A DNA stretch of 64,000 bases from Verticillium longisporum (GCA_019188255.1 JAETXT010000014.1:1240001-1304000); one strand, 5' to 3'; positions 23,192 through 34,428 are shown, numbered from the stretch's first letter. The notes: generated by a model not told the origin, from the letters alone. Numbers and translations are program-made.

Positions 23192-26100
23192 TCAGGCAGG
23201 GTTCGTTTCCTGATTGCCGTTCGTACCATTCACCAACTGCGGTTGGCTGTCTGACTCCAATGTTGTTGAAGAGACCACGGTTGGCCGCGCGGTATGGTCA
23301 TCGGGCACACTGTCGATATCGGTAGTTTGACTAATTGGCGAAGGGTGCACGCCATTAGGGATGGAGGGAGAAGGACTCTTGCGACCATTGACCAGGTGCC
23401 CTAGGCCCTGTGCAAAGCAGAGCTTCGCATAGTCAGGCTCTCCAGGGAAAACCTGTTGGAGCCCATTGCGTCTTGGAACACGTCTCTCGTGGTCAGGAAA
23501 CGGCACCTTGCTTGTGGCTGCGAGACCTGGAAGGTCTTCTCCAACCTTTTGTCCATTGACGTAATATGTGCTGCGGGGAGCGAACCCCATGAAGCGCTCG
23601 GATCCAGGGTCTTGTCTATATCTCCTCGGTGTTTGAAAGGCAAGCTCTTGCGCTTCATCTTCTGGGATTTCTCGATATTCGACACTGAGTCGAAAATCTT
23701 GAAGATGAGCGATGGTAGGGATGACACTAAGCAAGTCCGAGAGCTACAGGTTTTGGTTAGCAAGTGACTTAAGGGAGACAACGGGTCAATGAACGTACCT
23801 TGATCAAGAACATGTCCATCTTCAAGAACTTGGCTTGCGCATCCCTGCGGAGTTCTCCCAGCACAGAAGAACCTACCACACTTGCGTCCTGGCCTTCACC
23901 ATAGTAGTTTGGCAGTTCGGCACCGAGATCGCGATACTTGTGCGAAGTGAGGGCGTACTGGTCTGCTTCCAGTCTCCAGAAGGCCCTTTTGACGAGGTCG
24001 GGTTTTGCGAGGTCCGAGACGAGTAGGCGCTCCCATGAAGGGTCTAAAATCCACAATCAGATCGATCCTAGGCATCAAGCTTTGAAATCAGGGAAACTTA
24101 CACTTGCCTAGGCGGAGATCCTTCTCGCCTAGAATCAGGGCAACCTGAAAATTGAAAAGCCACTGTGCTCTGCCCTCAGGAGTGCCCACGGCTTCAGGAC
24201 GCACCGTGTCGTAACGAACACCCTGAATATGCTGGAACCTTGAAGCGATGTCCAATGTGCATGGGTCAGCACATTGTTCCAGCCAGCGGAGGAGCGGAGG
24301 AAGTTCCAAAGCACGTCGTTTTCGTTCTTCGTCTTCGCGAGCCTGGCGTAGCGCTGCCTCATGAGCTTCACGCTCGAGTCTGTCCCTGTCCTCACGCTCT
24401 CGTCGCTCTTGGTCCTCGAGCGCTTTGCGGGCTTGCTCCTCTTTCTCGCGACGGGCTTGCTCTGCGGCTTCACGCGCAAGCTTTTCTTGACGCACGCGCT
24501 CTTCTTCTCGTTGCTTCTCTTCCTCTTCCTCCTTGCGCTTTCGCTTTTCGTCTTCGATGCGCTTGCGTTCCGCCTCATCACGGAGACGTTGCGCCTCGGC
24601 CTCTTCCCGTTGTTTCTTCTCCTCGGCCTCCTTGGCTTCAGCCTCCCGCTTCAGACGTTCTTCTTCAGCAAGAGCTTCGGCGATCCTCTTGTCCTCTTCA
24701 GCCTTGCGCAACTTCTCTTCCTCAACCTGCCGTCTCTTCTCCTCTCTAGCTTTACGTCTCTTCTCTTCTTCCAGACGTTGCTTGGCCTCCTCTTCCTCAA
24801 CCAGGCGCTGCTTCTCAGCCTCACGCTCACGGGCTTCACGCTCGTCGCGCCGTTTCTTATCGGCTTCCTTTTGTCGTTCTTCTCTTCGCCGTGCGTCCTT
24901 GGCTTCAACATCTGCGTCCCGTCGTCGTTTCTCATCATCCGGTTCCTTCGGCGCCTTCGGGGGAGGGGCGTCTCGCATATCGACATCGACATCCTCGGAC
25001 TTGACATGGATGCTCGATTTGTCGCTGTCACTGTGCCTGGTATGGTCCTTGCGATGTGAATCGGTATCACTGTTTGGTTTCAGTGTTGTCCTTTGTCCAT
25101 CATCATCAGTCTCCCGGAGCGAAGTCTTGGGTTTTGCAGAACCGTCTTGGGTCGAGCGAGATCGTTCGTCAGCAGAATCGGCTGCTCTTTGACGCCGTTC
25201 CTTGCCTTCAGTGTCGAGTCGCCTTCTCTTGGCAGGACCCTCGGCGCTGTCCCTGTCAGACTTGTTAGAGTGCGGTGGCGTGACACTTGAGCGGTGCCTC
25301 TTGGAAGGAGGCTCGCCAGACCCCGGCAACCTCTCGCGAGACTCGTCCCTCTTGAGAGCCTTGGTCCTGTCATGATACTTCTCGGTGAGGAGCTCAGGCT
25401 TCGGCCTTTCGGCAGTCTCATCGTGTTTCGGATCTCGAGGGCTCGCGGGGTCCTTGACGGAGGATGTGGTCGATACCATGCTGGCTCGGCGTTGCTTGTC
25501 TCGTTCACCACGGAGCTCGCCCTTTGAGACCAACTTCCTACGTGGCTTGACGGTCTCACCCTCTGACGATAAGGCCGCCATATCTGATTCGATCCTCTTC
25601 GGCTTCGAACCGAGCTTTTGTGATGTTGCAGGAGAGGCCTCACGGTCTGAAGCTGCGACGGCTGGCAAGCGTTCGTCCTTCTTGAGCTTTGCGGACCCGC
25701 GTTTGGGAGAAGTCTGCTCGTCTTGGTGGGTGAAGGAGTCTGATCGTCGCTTTTCCTTCGGACTGGTAATGGCGCGACTGGGAACCGCCTTTTTCCTGGG
25801 TTCGCCGTCGCGTGAGGGACTCGAGAGGTTTCGCCGCTGAGGCACAGGCTCTTCCTTGACCAGGTTCCTTCCTGGTCGTTTCGATTCCTGACCGCGCTTG
25901 CCGGGTGATTTCGTCTTGCCATCGCGAGGAGATTTCTTATAAGCATCGAAGGCGTTTTTAAGGATTTCCTCCTCCTCCTTCCAATTGGTGCCCTGTCGTT
26001 GTTGAGCAATCTGGTAGTAATACGAGCCGCGGTACTTGCGTGTAGGATCAAAGTTTGCCTGGCTTAAGAGAAGTTTGAGGACATCAATGTTCTCTTGGCC

Positions 26101-27973
26101 GATGGCAGCCAGCATTGGCGTTGCGAACTCGCTTGGGAGGCTCGAGACTGGGGCCGGATCAGGGTTTGCGCCACCAAGCGCCAGCAGCAGCTCCATGACC
26201 ACGCTGTGTCCACCACGTGCAGCCGCCACCATGGCCTCAGGGTCGTCATATCGCTCCTTGACTTGAAGAACTCTCGTAACGGTCTCCTCGTCACCTTTGG
26301 CAGCTGCCGCCCTCAACGTCTTCTCGTCAAGGTTCACATAGAGATGGTGATTGCCAATCTTGGTGGCCCGCGAGTTGACAGGTCGGCGACTCGTGGGTGC
26401 TGGTGAACGACGGGGGCTGTCCGGTCCATGTGATAGTTGGTCTGCCTGGTCTGCGTGGTGGTGTTCTTCTGAAGTTCGTCGGAGGTCGCTGGATTTTTGC
26501 TTCGCTTCAACAAGCGCAGCTCGTATCTCTTCCGCGTTGTCCAGATCATCGCTAATCCTGTCTAAAGGCTCTTCTCCCTCCGGGTTCGCCTTGCGCGGGT
26601 TCACGCCAGCAGCAAGAAGAAGCTTGACGACCTCAAGGTGTCCATTGTCAACAGCGTCGAGCAGAGGCGTATCTTTCACAGAGTTCATGCAGTTGACATC
26701 GCATCCAGCCTCGATAAGTAGCTTCACAATATTCTCGAAACCGTTGATGGATGCGCTTTGTAGCGGGGTGTTTCCGGCGTAATCGGCTACGTTAAGGTCG
26801 CCTGGTCGCTCCGCCAGTCTCTGCTTCGCGATATCATACTCGCCCTTGTTGCAGGCGCGAGCAAGAGCAGTTTGCCCATGCGCATCAACGTGCTTCTTGG
26901 ACTGCGTCATCTTGGCGGGCGACATGTTGAGGTCTGCTGTCGCAGGCGTTGACAAGTTTCTCATCTTTGAGCTTCGCGGATGAGGCTGCCGCTGGCCGAA
27001 GATTCGTCAGAGTGGTATTCAGTTGATCGAAGAGGAGGCGGGAGCCGCCTCTTCTTCTGACTCAAGCCGTTTGAATGTTGAGAGGGAAGTTGCGATGAGA
27101 TGCTCCTCCGATGAGTACGCGCTGGAGGAGAGACAGATCGGCACTGGCTGTCGTTCCGCCATCTCGAGGAAGCAGATTTCGGGTCTTTGTGTTGTCCCTT
27201 GACGCCTTCTTTGGGAGCAAGCCAGTCGGCACGATCTCGATCTTCGATCCGTCGGCGACGAGCAGCTTTACGCTCCTCTGGGTCTTCTTCTGATCCAACC
27301 CTGGACGCTTTACGCTTGTGGGACACGAGCTGGTCTGAGGACTTGGCTCTGTCCTTCATGGAAAGCCTGGGAGATCCTTTTCGCCGGTCGGCGTCAGACT
27401 CGGAGTCGTGAGCGACAGGGCCTGTTCGTCTTCGGTGGTGAGGGGGCGAGGTGGGGGCAGAGCTGAGGCCGCTTGATCCTTCCTGACCTTTCAAAGGCTT
27501 ATCGGGTCGAAGCGTGTCTTTGTCAACGCGGAGCCTCTTCTTGTGTTGTGTCAAGGCAGCCGCTGCGTCGCTGACAGGTGGCGGCCCGCCCTGCCCAGCG
27601 TCGCCGTCTCGACTCGACCCGTTGCCACTGCGCTTCCTGCCACGTTGTACCTCGGCATCGCTCCCGTCCTCGTGCTTTACCTTTCTCACCTTGGAAGGTG
27701 AGTGACCATCCTTACCAGGCAGCACGATGGTCTCGGCATCTGAGTCACGGTCGCCTGAGGCGGCATCGTCGTCCGCATCCGCGGGGCGTGGGGGTTGAGA
27801 ACCGGCTTGGAATCTCTTGTGGGTGACGGAGCGGGATTGGAGGGGCCGTCGGACGAGGAAGACTTCGAAGCCACCTTTACGCTCGCATTCTCGTCAGGCT
27901 GGGGCGTCGATCGTTGTTTGGGTGATGCGGCAGGCTTCGTCTTGTCGGACCCGACAGCATCTTGCGCATCCAT
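23192..27973 (-). CDS. HOS4: HOS4-like ankyrin-repeat/coiled-coil protein (Set3 complex type)
   Basis: Large charged nuclear protein, about 1,556 residues after allowing for two apparent 1-base losses. Exons are 27973-24102, 24043-23799 and 23743-23192; introns 24101-24044 and 23798-23744 restore frame (Tyr codon T|AC at the first). The N-terminal 300 residues are Lys/Arg/Ser-rich. Ankyrin repeats follow at about 360-475 (NVADYAGNTPLQSASINGF, DTPLLDAVDNGHLEVVKLLL), with more at about 550-665. Then comes a very long Glu/Lys/Arg coiled coil (about 990-1220) and a conserved C-terminal region (LPPLLRWLEQ; ERLLVSDLAKPDLVKRAFW; DLLSVIPTIAHLQDFRL). Ankyrin similarity to yeast Hos4, a Set3C deacetylase subunit, is the basis for the name; the C-terminus is fungal-specific. 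The frame breaks near 27790-27794 (run of five G on plus) and near 26966 (CAAAGATGAG on minus). Both would be healed by one extra base, and the protein flows through both points. Confidence 0.85.
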
Positions 27974-29003
27974 GGCATTTATCTGAGGCCCGAGAGACTT
28001 GCTAGCACCATCCTGGCCACGACTTGGCCACGGTCGAGAGGTGTAAGACGCGCTGGGATTGATTCGCGGCGATGGTGCGCAGGTCTACCGGTCGCTCCAG
28101 GAGGCGGAGTAGTAGCTAATCAGGGCCAGGTCGTCGGGAGGTCGCAATGGGGAGGGGAGTCGCGAAATTCGGCGGTGCGCGATCAGGAATTGAACAAAGA
28201 ATCGCCTACGCAAGGAAAAGAACGAGGTTTCGATGGTCGCTGAACGGTGGATTGGAAAAAGCGTGAAAGAGGTCTATGGTGATGCTGGTTTGGGGTGAGG
28301 CAAGGATGGGTCTCGCGAGTCTTCAGTGCTGTGTTCAAAGTCTGCCCGCCTCCGGTTTGATTGGCCCCAGTGCCGGACCAGGGGGAAGCGTGAGGGGGGC
28401 CGGGTGTCCTTGTTGTGGTCGTAGACTGTGCCATGCTGCCTGGCGTGGACCGATGAACCTAGCTGCTCGGTCTCAGCATCATCCTGCTTTGATTATGACC
28501 CCCAGCCTCCTTTCCATCCGTACGCTTATCTTCTCTGAATCCCGAATCCGACGCAGCACCAAAACTCGTTTCTACCCCTCGTCCTGCATTCAGGGGAGCC
28601 TCCATCTTTCCAAAACTTTACGGTGGCATGCCCGCCACCCCACAGGCCGTCTTCCTGGTTTTGGGGGGGCCGGGACCCTCTTTCCCCCTAAACATGCTCT
28701 CGATAGAAGCCAGCTGGGAATCCATGTCTCGGGCCTGGGATTTCATTACTCATCGATTCGCTTCCAGAAGGGCTTGTCAAATGAACCAATAGGACCGCGT
28801 CATTTGCTTTGGATGCAAACAAACCCACCTCCTTGCCAGGCTCCAGCAGGTCCTCTTTCAGATCCGGCACCAGCGCCACTTCCAGCAGCTCGAAGGTCAC
28901 GAGTCGGGGAAGCAAGGCAGCACGACTCCTCCCATCTTAGTCCTGTCCTTGACCCCGATAACAGCCGCAAGGCACGTACAACCACCACATATCCTTTGCC
29001 GCC
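27974..29003. other. Divergent intergenic region HOS4/ALKBH6
   Basis: Promoter region for HOS4 (minus) and the AlkB-like gene (plus). The open frame at 28276-29007 on plus is arginine/proline-rich without recognised motifs and overlaps the ALKBH6 start in another frame. Nothing else supportable. Confidence 0.5.
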
Positions 29004-29866
29004 ATGACCTCACAACCACTGCCATCTCTGGCTGAGGCCAAAATCACAACGCTGCCAGCATCTGCTTTCTACATCCCAAACTTCATATCAGAGGAAGAAG
29101 AGGCCAGCATCCTGCAAAAGGTACTGGTGGCGACGACATGACTTGAACAGCCACCCCAGAACAAGCTGCTGACTGCCGAAAGATCGCGGAAGCGCCGAAA
29201 CCGCGGTGGAAGCAGCTTACCCACCGTCGTCTGCAAACCTGGCCGTCCGATCTTGTACGCGACAAGCTCATTGATGCCCCTCTGCCTCGTTGGCTCGAGA
29301 CGCCCATCATCACTCGGCTTTGTGACCTACCTCGCTCCAACGATGATGCTTCCGACAGCTTGTTTTCCGACAGCCCCCACAAACGACCGAACCACGTTCT
29401 GATCAACGAATACCCCCCTGGAGTGGGTATCATGCCGCACAAGGCAAGTCTAGGGTATGTTGTTGCATATACGCAGGAGTACTCATGAGACCAAATACAG
29501 GACGGATCTGCCTACCACCCGGTTGTGTGCACAGTCAGTCTGGGCGCAAGCTTGTGCCTGAATCTCCATCAGAGCAAAGATGACGGTGCCTTGGACCCGA
29601 AGCCTATTTGGCGAATCTTGCAGGAGCCGCGGAGCCTTTTGATCACGACTGATGCGCTCTACACCGATTATTTACATGGTATCGCGGATCTTGAGAAGGA
29701 CGTAGACCTCTCGGCCGATACAGTCGCAAACTGGGCCCTGCTGCGATCCCCAGAAAGCTTCAGCGAGGGCCACAACGTACGCGCAACTCGCACGAGCCTC
29801 ACATACCGAGACGTAATGAAAGTCTCCAAGCTGGGGTCTAAGTTTGGATTTCTGGGAGGTCGTTGA
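29004..29866 (+). CDS. ALKBH6-like 2-oxoglutarate/Fe(II) dioxygenase
   Basis: Predicted 247-residue AlkB-family protein closest to ALKBH6. Exons are 29004-29120, 29183-29443 and 29501-29866. Conserved landmarks: FYIPNFISEEEE near the N-terminus, PPGVGIMPHKDGSAYHP (the iron-binding H-x-D), YTDYLHGI (distal His) and RTSLTYRDV (Arg that binds 2-oxoglutarate). AlkB proteins oxidise alkylated nucleic acids or proteins; the substrate of the ALKBH6 branch is poorly known, so no substrate is assigned. Intron 1 (29121-29182) is GT-AG. Intron 2 (29444-29500) must use a GC donor (AAG|GCAAGT...ACAG) because only that junction keeps the HKDG motif in frame; the nearby GT (GGTATGT at 29454) shifts the frame. 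The stop is 29 bases from the end of the convergent DFG10 gene. Confidence 0.9.
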
Positions 29867-29895
29867 GACAAAACATCTCTTTGCTCAAGTGAGTA

Positions 29896-30894
29896 TCAAA
29901 AGACGAAGGGGATCATTTTCCATTTGGGCGCCACTCTTGCCTCGCCAAACTTTTCGGAGTACCATTTCTTCGTACCGTGAGCTGTGCTGCCGAGGTTGAC
30001 AACGACGAACCAGAGGCCACAGATGAGTGTACGGTTAAACCACCGTCCAGCTGGGGCTGCAGCCATGGCGAGTCCGCCGTAGATGAGACACTCGCAGGTG
30101 TAATGAGCGCACACGATGTGCCTGAATAGTCCCTGTTCAGGCAAGGTGTACTTCTTCAGACTGGCCAAATACTGGTGGCATTTGTGCTGCTGCAGCCATC
30201 CTGTGGTAAAGATGGCAATACCCACGAGCTGGGAGGTTGAGAAGCGACTTGACACTGCAAGGTCTGCCTCGGAATGCAAGAGTGAACCTGCAGCATGGTT
30301 AGTAACTAGCCGGGGTGCCATGCGGTGGAACATACGTGATCCTTCGATCCAGATCGCAACGCTCATATCAAGATAATAAATCAAGCCCAAAGCCCAGTGA
30401 CCTAGCCACATCTTTGAACGGGACGGCTTCATGACATAGAAGCACTCGAACAGTCTGCGTCCACCTTGCAGAGCCATCAAAATCCACACCAGCCAGACCT
30501 GTTCCTTCCCCATGGAAGGGCCCTCCACAGCTGCCTGCTTCGTGATTATTGCCAATAACAAGGACCTGCCAGCGAAGTACTGATGTGCCCAAAAGGCAGA
30601 TGCCGCCACGGACGCGACGTAAAAGTGATTGAACCACGAGTGCGGCACCTGCACCGCCGTGACGAGTCGGACACTCGTGTAGAGCCAGTCCGTTCGGTCT
30701 CCGGGAGCGCCGTACTTGGCTTGTGTTGCGCGAGGGCCGTAGTCGAGGAGCAGGGATTGAGAGGCCTTGGGAATCAGTTGGACAGATAGCGCGGTGATTG
30801 TTGCGATGGCGAAGAAAGCCTGACACCATTGCGAGGGGGCTGTATCCGTTATGACACCAGCAATTATCTCTAACAGGGGCGCCGGCAGTGCCAT
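29896..30894 (-). CDS. DFG10: Polyprenol reductase (Dfg10/SRD5A3 family)
   Basis: Multi-pass ER membrane enzyme that reduces polyprenol or polyprenal toward dolichol, needed for N-glycosylation (family knowledge). Exons are 30894-30336 and 30287-29896, giving 316 residues, close to human SRD5A3. The intron 30335-30288 is only 48 bases, with GTATGT donor, a perfect TACTAAC branch site and CTGCAG acceptor. It contains no in-frame stop and is a multiple of three, so unspliced RNA would encode 16 extra residues (MFHRMAPRLVTNHAAG region). C-terminal steroid-reductase features are GWLQQHKCHQYLASLKK, FRHIVCAHYTCECLIYGG and the terminal WYSEKFGEARVAPKWKMIPF. Earlier landmarks include PHSWFNHFYVAS and GGRRLFECFYV. 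The first ATG after the upstream region is used. Confidence 0.92.
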   Translation of the reverse strand: MALPAPLLEIIAGVITDTAPSQWCQAFFAIATITALSVQLIPKASQSLLLDYGPRATQAKYGAPGDRTDWLYTSVRLVTAVQVPHSWFNHFYVASVAASAFWAHQYFAGRSLLLAIITKQAAVEGPSMGKEQVWLVWILMALQGGRRLFECFYVMKPSRSKMWLGHWALGLIYYLDMSVAIWIEGSRMFHRMAPRLVTNHAAGSLLHSEADLAVSSRFSTSQLVGIAIFTTGWLQQHKCHQYLASLKKYTLPEQGLFRHIVCAHYTCECLIYGGLAMAAAPAGRWFNRTLICGLWFVVVNLGSTAHGTKKWYSEKFGEARVAPKWKMIPFVF

Positions 30895-31814
30895 ATTGGG
30901 TTCTTAATTCAGGGGTTTGGTGTCTGCTGGGCTGTAAAGTCGCTGGAGATGCCCAGATTGAGGTTGAGGTTGAATTTGGAGCTTAAAATCCCACGTGTTG
31001 AATACAGTGTGTTTTCTATATATACTGTATCAGCGCACCATAGGCCCGCCCCCGTATACAGTGTCCGAATGTCGTCGCACTGAAGCTATCGCTACTACAA
31101 ATATCTTGGTCTCCGCCACATCGATGGCGAAGTCTGCAAGATCTTGGGCTGCGGTTTCCTGTGTCATGTGGAGAAGATTCATTCAGACATTTCCACCATG
31201 CTGAAAAAGCGAAGACGTCGCGAGGTGGCGGGTAATATTTCAAATAGGCATGAGCAACCTTAGCTCGAAGAAGAATGACAACTCCGCGGTGTTCTTGTTG
31301 TGACCCGCAGAACCACTCTTGTACCAAGCGTTTGTACTGCGATTTTTAAGACTAGAAGGCCATATCAAGCATAGGACTTAAGATAGTGGCCACCACAAAA
31401 GAAGATGTATACCTATACAAGCGAGATTGTGGGTATGGGAGCTAAACTCTGCATTGGGACTACTCGACTGGGTTCTCGAACATGCGCCTTGAGGCGATTC
31501 AACTGACCTGCCTACCTACCAACCTACCTAGGTACCTACCTACCTACCTAGGTAGGTAAGTAAGGTACCCAGGTACCTAGGTAGGTAAGGTAGGTGGGAA
31601 TTGAAGAACGTGGACAGGGCAAGTGCCGCTTTGAGTTGGTCAATCCTTCCGATCTAAATACTCAAAACCACTGGACCATGTGCCATAGGTAGGAAGTGAC
31701 AAAAGTCCTTTTCTTAAGAACTACCTTACCTCACATCTCCTTTGGATTCATGAACGCATCCATATGTCGATCCCTATGCCTTTTATATTCTTATCCTAAG
31801 ACACGTATCATCCA
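30895..31814. other. Intergenic upstream of the DUF2235 gene
   Basis: Divergent region between DFG10 and the DUF2235 gene. It is relatively A/T-rich compared with neighbouring genes, has no recognised gene, and contains the densest ACCTAGGT palindrome cluster of the window. Confidence 0.5.
31507..31597. repeat. ACCTACC/ACCTAGGT palindromic repeat cluster
   Basis: About 90 bases built almost wholly from TACC, CTAGG and GGTA words, with several perfect ACCTAGGT palindromes and a switch from CCTACC to GGTAGG polarity halfway, so each strand could fold into hairpins. It ends about 220 bases before the DUF2235 start. No coding or transposon features. Confidence 0.8.
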
Positions 31815-33542
31815 ATGGCCAGCATAAGATTCCCTCCCAAGAGACTCATCGTCTGCTGCGATGGAACATGGTTCAACTGTGACGACGGATATAACAAGCC
31901 GATTTTCGGCAAGAAAAGAGGGGCTTTGCAGGTCCCTTCCAACGTCACTCGCATATCGAGATGCTTCAAGCGCACGTGCGACGATGGTCGCGTCCAGATT
32001 GTCAACTACCAGTCTGGTATCGGTACAGGAAGCAACACGGCGGACACTTTGATCGGTGGAGCCTTCGGTTCAGGCATCTCCATGGTAGAGAAGGGCCCAA
32101 ATATGAATGCATGTTTGGCCTACACTCATCTAACATGCCGAGCAGCGAATCAAGGAAGCCTATAGTTTCCTGGCTGCCAACTATTTCGACGGCGACGAGA
32201 TCATTCTTATCGGGTTCTCACGCGGCGCTTTCACGGCTCGCTCGGTAGCGGGAATAATCTCGAAGCTAGGCCTTCTAACGCGCGAGGGTGTCGAGATGTT
32301 CTACCCCATTTTCAAGGATATGCAGAACTGGAAAAGCCCTCAAGGTGGAAAAAGTACAGGGATAAGTTCCCAGACAAGCCTTTCAGCAACAAACCGCATG
32401 GAGATGGCGCTGCCGAAATCTACCGAGCCAGACTGGAGGCTGTACTCTTGAGCCAACCCTACCGTAAAGACTTTGTTTGCTGACACTCAGCAGCTTGGCC
32501 TTACACGAGTCCGGCAGAACAGGGGCACCGGAGATCTAATCAAGGTCAAGGCCATACCCTACTAGGACACGGTCGGTAGCCTTGGGGTCCCGCGAATTGC
32601 CCTCCTGAACAAGCTTCACGAGTTTGGCATATCCTTCAGGGACGATATGTACCACTTCTGGGACACGAATCTATCAGTACACATCGAGCATGCTTTCCAG
32701 GCTCTTGCCCTCGACGAGACACGGTCTTGCTTCCAACCTGCCGTCTGGGAACGTCTGGAGTGCAATCGCAGTTCGACTGACTTGCGACAAGTTTGGTTCG
32801 CCGGTAGTCACAACAATATCGGCGGAGGAGAGCTTGATCAAGCGATGGCTGACATAACACTTGCTTGTCGGTGCTGTAAAACAATATATAGCTGAAGAGC
32901 TGCTGACAGATCCCAGGGATGATGGACCAACTTGCGTCTGTCAACGTTGAGTTCGACGAAAAGTGCCTCGAGCGTGTGGTCGCTAAGTCCATGGCGTATT
33001 ATACAACTGACACTGCGACAACCAAGCGTCCCTGGGCGAAAGTTCCGATTTATCATGACGGCAGTCAAGTCCGACCATGGGCCCTCGGGACAATTTACCG
33101 TGCTCATGGCCTCGTATGGCGCCTCGCTGGCCGAAGCCATCGATCTCCTGGCCTCAATCACGCCACAAACCCTCGAACGGGACGACCGGGCACAGCATGG
33201 CTTGAGGACACAAACGAGCGTGTGCACGCATCGGTCAGGGTGCGTTTAGCATGTGGTGGCACGGATGTTGATGGCAAGACCATCTGGGCCTGCCCTGCAC
33301 TCGCCGGCAGGTGGAAATTGGCCAGGCGGAGCGACTTACGTTCGACGGAGGCGGCCCCAGAGTCGGAGTCGCAGTCGCGATCGCACTGGGTATGGACTTA
33401 TGTCGGCAATGAAGAACCACCCGAGACGGTCCTGTCAGAGGAGCCAATGGGAATATTCGAAGAGCAGTTGCTGGAGCTGATGGCAGGGAGGAGTGTGTGG
33501 GAGTACGCCGAAAATGCTTCTCCTGTCGACGAGAAGCATTGA
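31815..33542 (+). CDS. DUF2235 (T6SS Tle1-like) alpha/beta hydrolase family, disrupted
   Basis: Fungal DUF2235 protein, about 521 residues if two lesions are discounted. Exons are 31815-32084, 32146-32441, 32494 (or 32491)-32866 and 32917-33542. The introns all have good signals and restore frame: 32085-32145, 32442-32493 and 32867-32916, the last rebuilding TGG in LAWMMDQL. Landmarks: RLIVCCDGTWFN at the start, nucleophile motif IGFSRGAFTARSVAG, DTVGSLGVPRI, HAFQALALDETR and LRQVWFAGSHNNIGGG. Related bacterial Tle1 proteins are phospholipases; the fungal members have no established substrate. Lesion 1: one base seems missing at 32341-32345 (CAAGG), where the frame jumps to KKYRDKFPDKPF. Lesion 2: TAG at 32563-32565 replaces the strongly conserved Trp before DTVGSLG. 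Splice sites and the rest of the reading frame are intact, which is unlike an old pseudogene. Confidence 0.82.
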
Positions 33543-34428
33543 ACGACCTCACTTCCTTCTGAGCACCTTGCCCAGAACATGTCTGGATTATCGACTTTAC
33601 CTAAAATATAATGTGTGGTCTAACAAGACTGCTTCGATAGCTCATTAGATTGACGCACACATGATGACAGTAGTTGAATAGACTTCATCAGCCGCAATCA
33701 CCCCTATTCCGAAGCACCATCCCCGAAGCGTGAGAGTACAGCCTCATCAGCCCCCCTGACCCTTAGAGCGGACCTCAATCACCGGAGACTTTCCACACTC
33801 TGGGGCTGAAAAAAGAACCATAGCCCGAACTCGTGTATGCCGCCCATCAGGCCCAGGCTAAGAACGCGCACACTAAGCGCCTCGTGATGTCTGTTGATTT
33901 CTTTTTTACTACTCAAGTCCAGCCCTACGAAGTAGGCTTGTCCGTGCTCACTCGGCCGACACCCTCCAGCATGTCCAGCGGAATACGGGGTATGTCGTCA
34001 TCCGAGCTGTCTGACTGCTAACTTGAGCCCATTTATGAACCAATAGACCCAGGATCCGAGGAATATTGCAGTGCAGGACTCAAGAAGGCCCGTTTTCGCG
34101 CAAGGGGAAAAGGGGAAGCCATTGGAAGTATCCCTGGCTGGAGAGTGGACAGGTCAGCAGGGGCAATTATCAAGGGCGACGAATGGCGGGCTGAACCACG
34201 AGGGTTTACGGCGTGGTGTAAGCGACGCCGCACTAGTGGGAAAATCGTGGATTTGATGAGAACAGCGACTTCCGCTTTCGGAACAGCGGCCGCATTAGAC
34301 GGGCCTGTCAATGTTGAACATGATCCATGTGCAAATTCTGACAGCTTTCCTCTCAAAGGCAACGTCAAAATGGCCATGATGCACATTATAATTCATGTTG
34401 ATGAACAATCGTGCGATGTCGAAAGAGA
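33543..34428. other. Convergent intergenic, nothing recognised
   Basis: Lies between the ends of the DUF2235 gene and the glycosyltransferase gene. The 131-codon open frame at 34145-34540 has no recognised motif. No repeat or RNA gene seen. Confidence 0.5.

Noticed and set aside
24361..26051. Long open frames inside HOS4 on both strands (323 codons on minus at 25080-26051; 232 codons on plus at 24361-25059)
   Set aside because: They are shadows of the Glu/Lys/Arg-rich repeat coding sequence and have no motif of their own.
26961..26966. ATGA stop-start overlap in HOS4 read as two separate genes or termination-reinitiation
   Set aside because: The protein is homologous and continuous through this point, and a simple one-base loss explains it; reinitiation is not needed.
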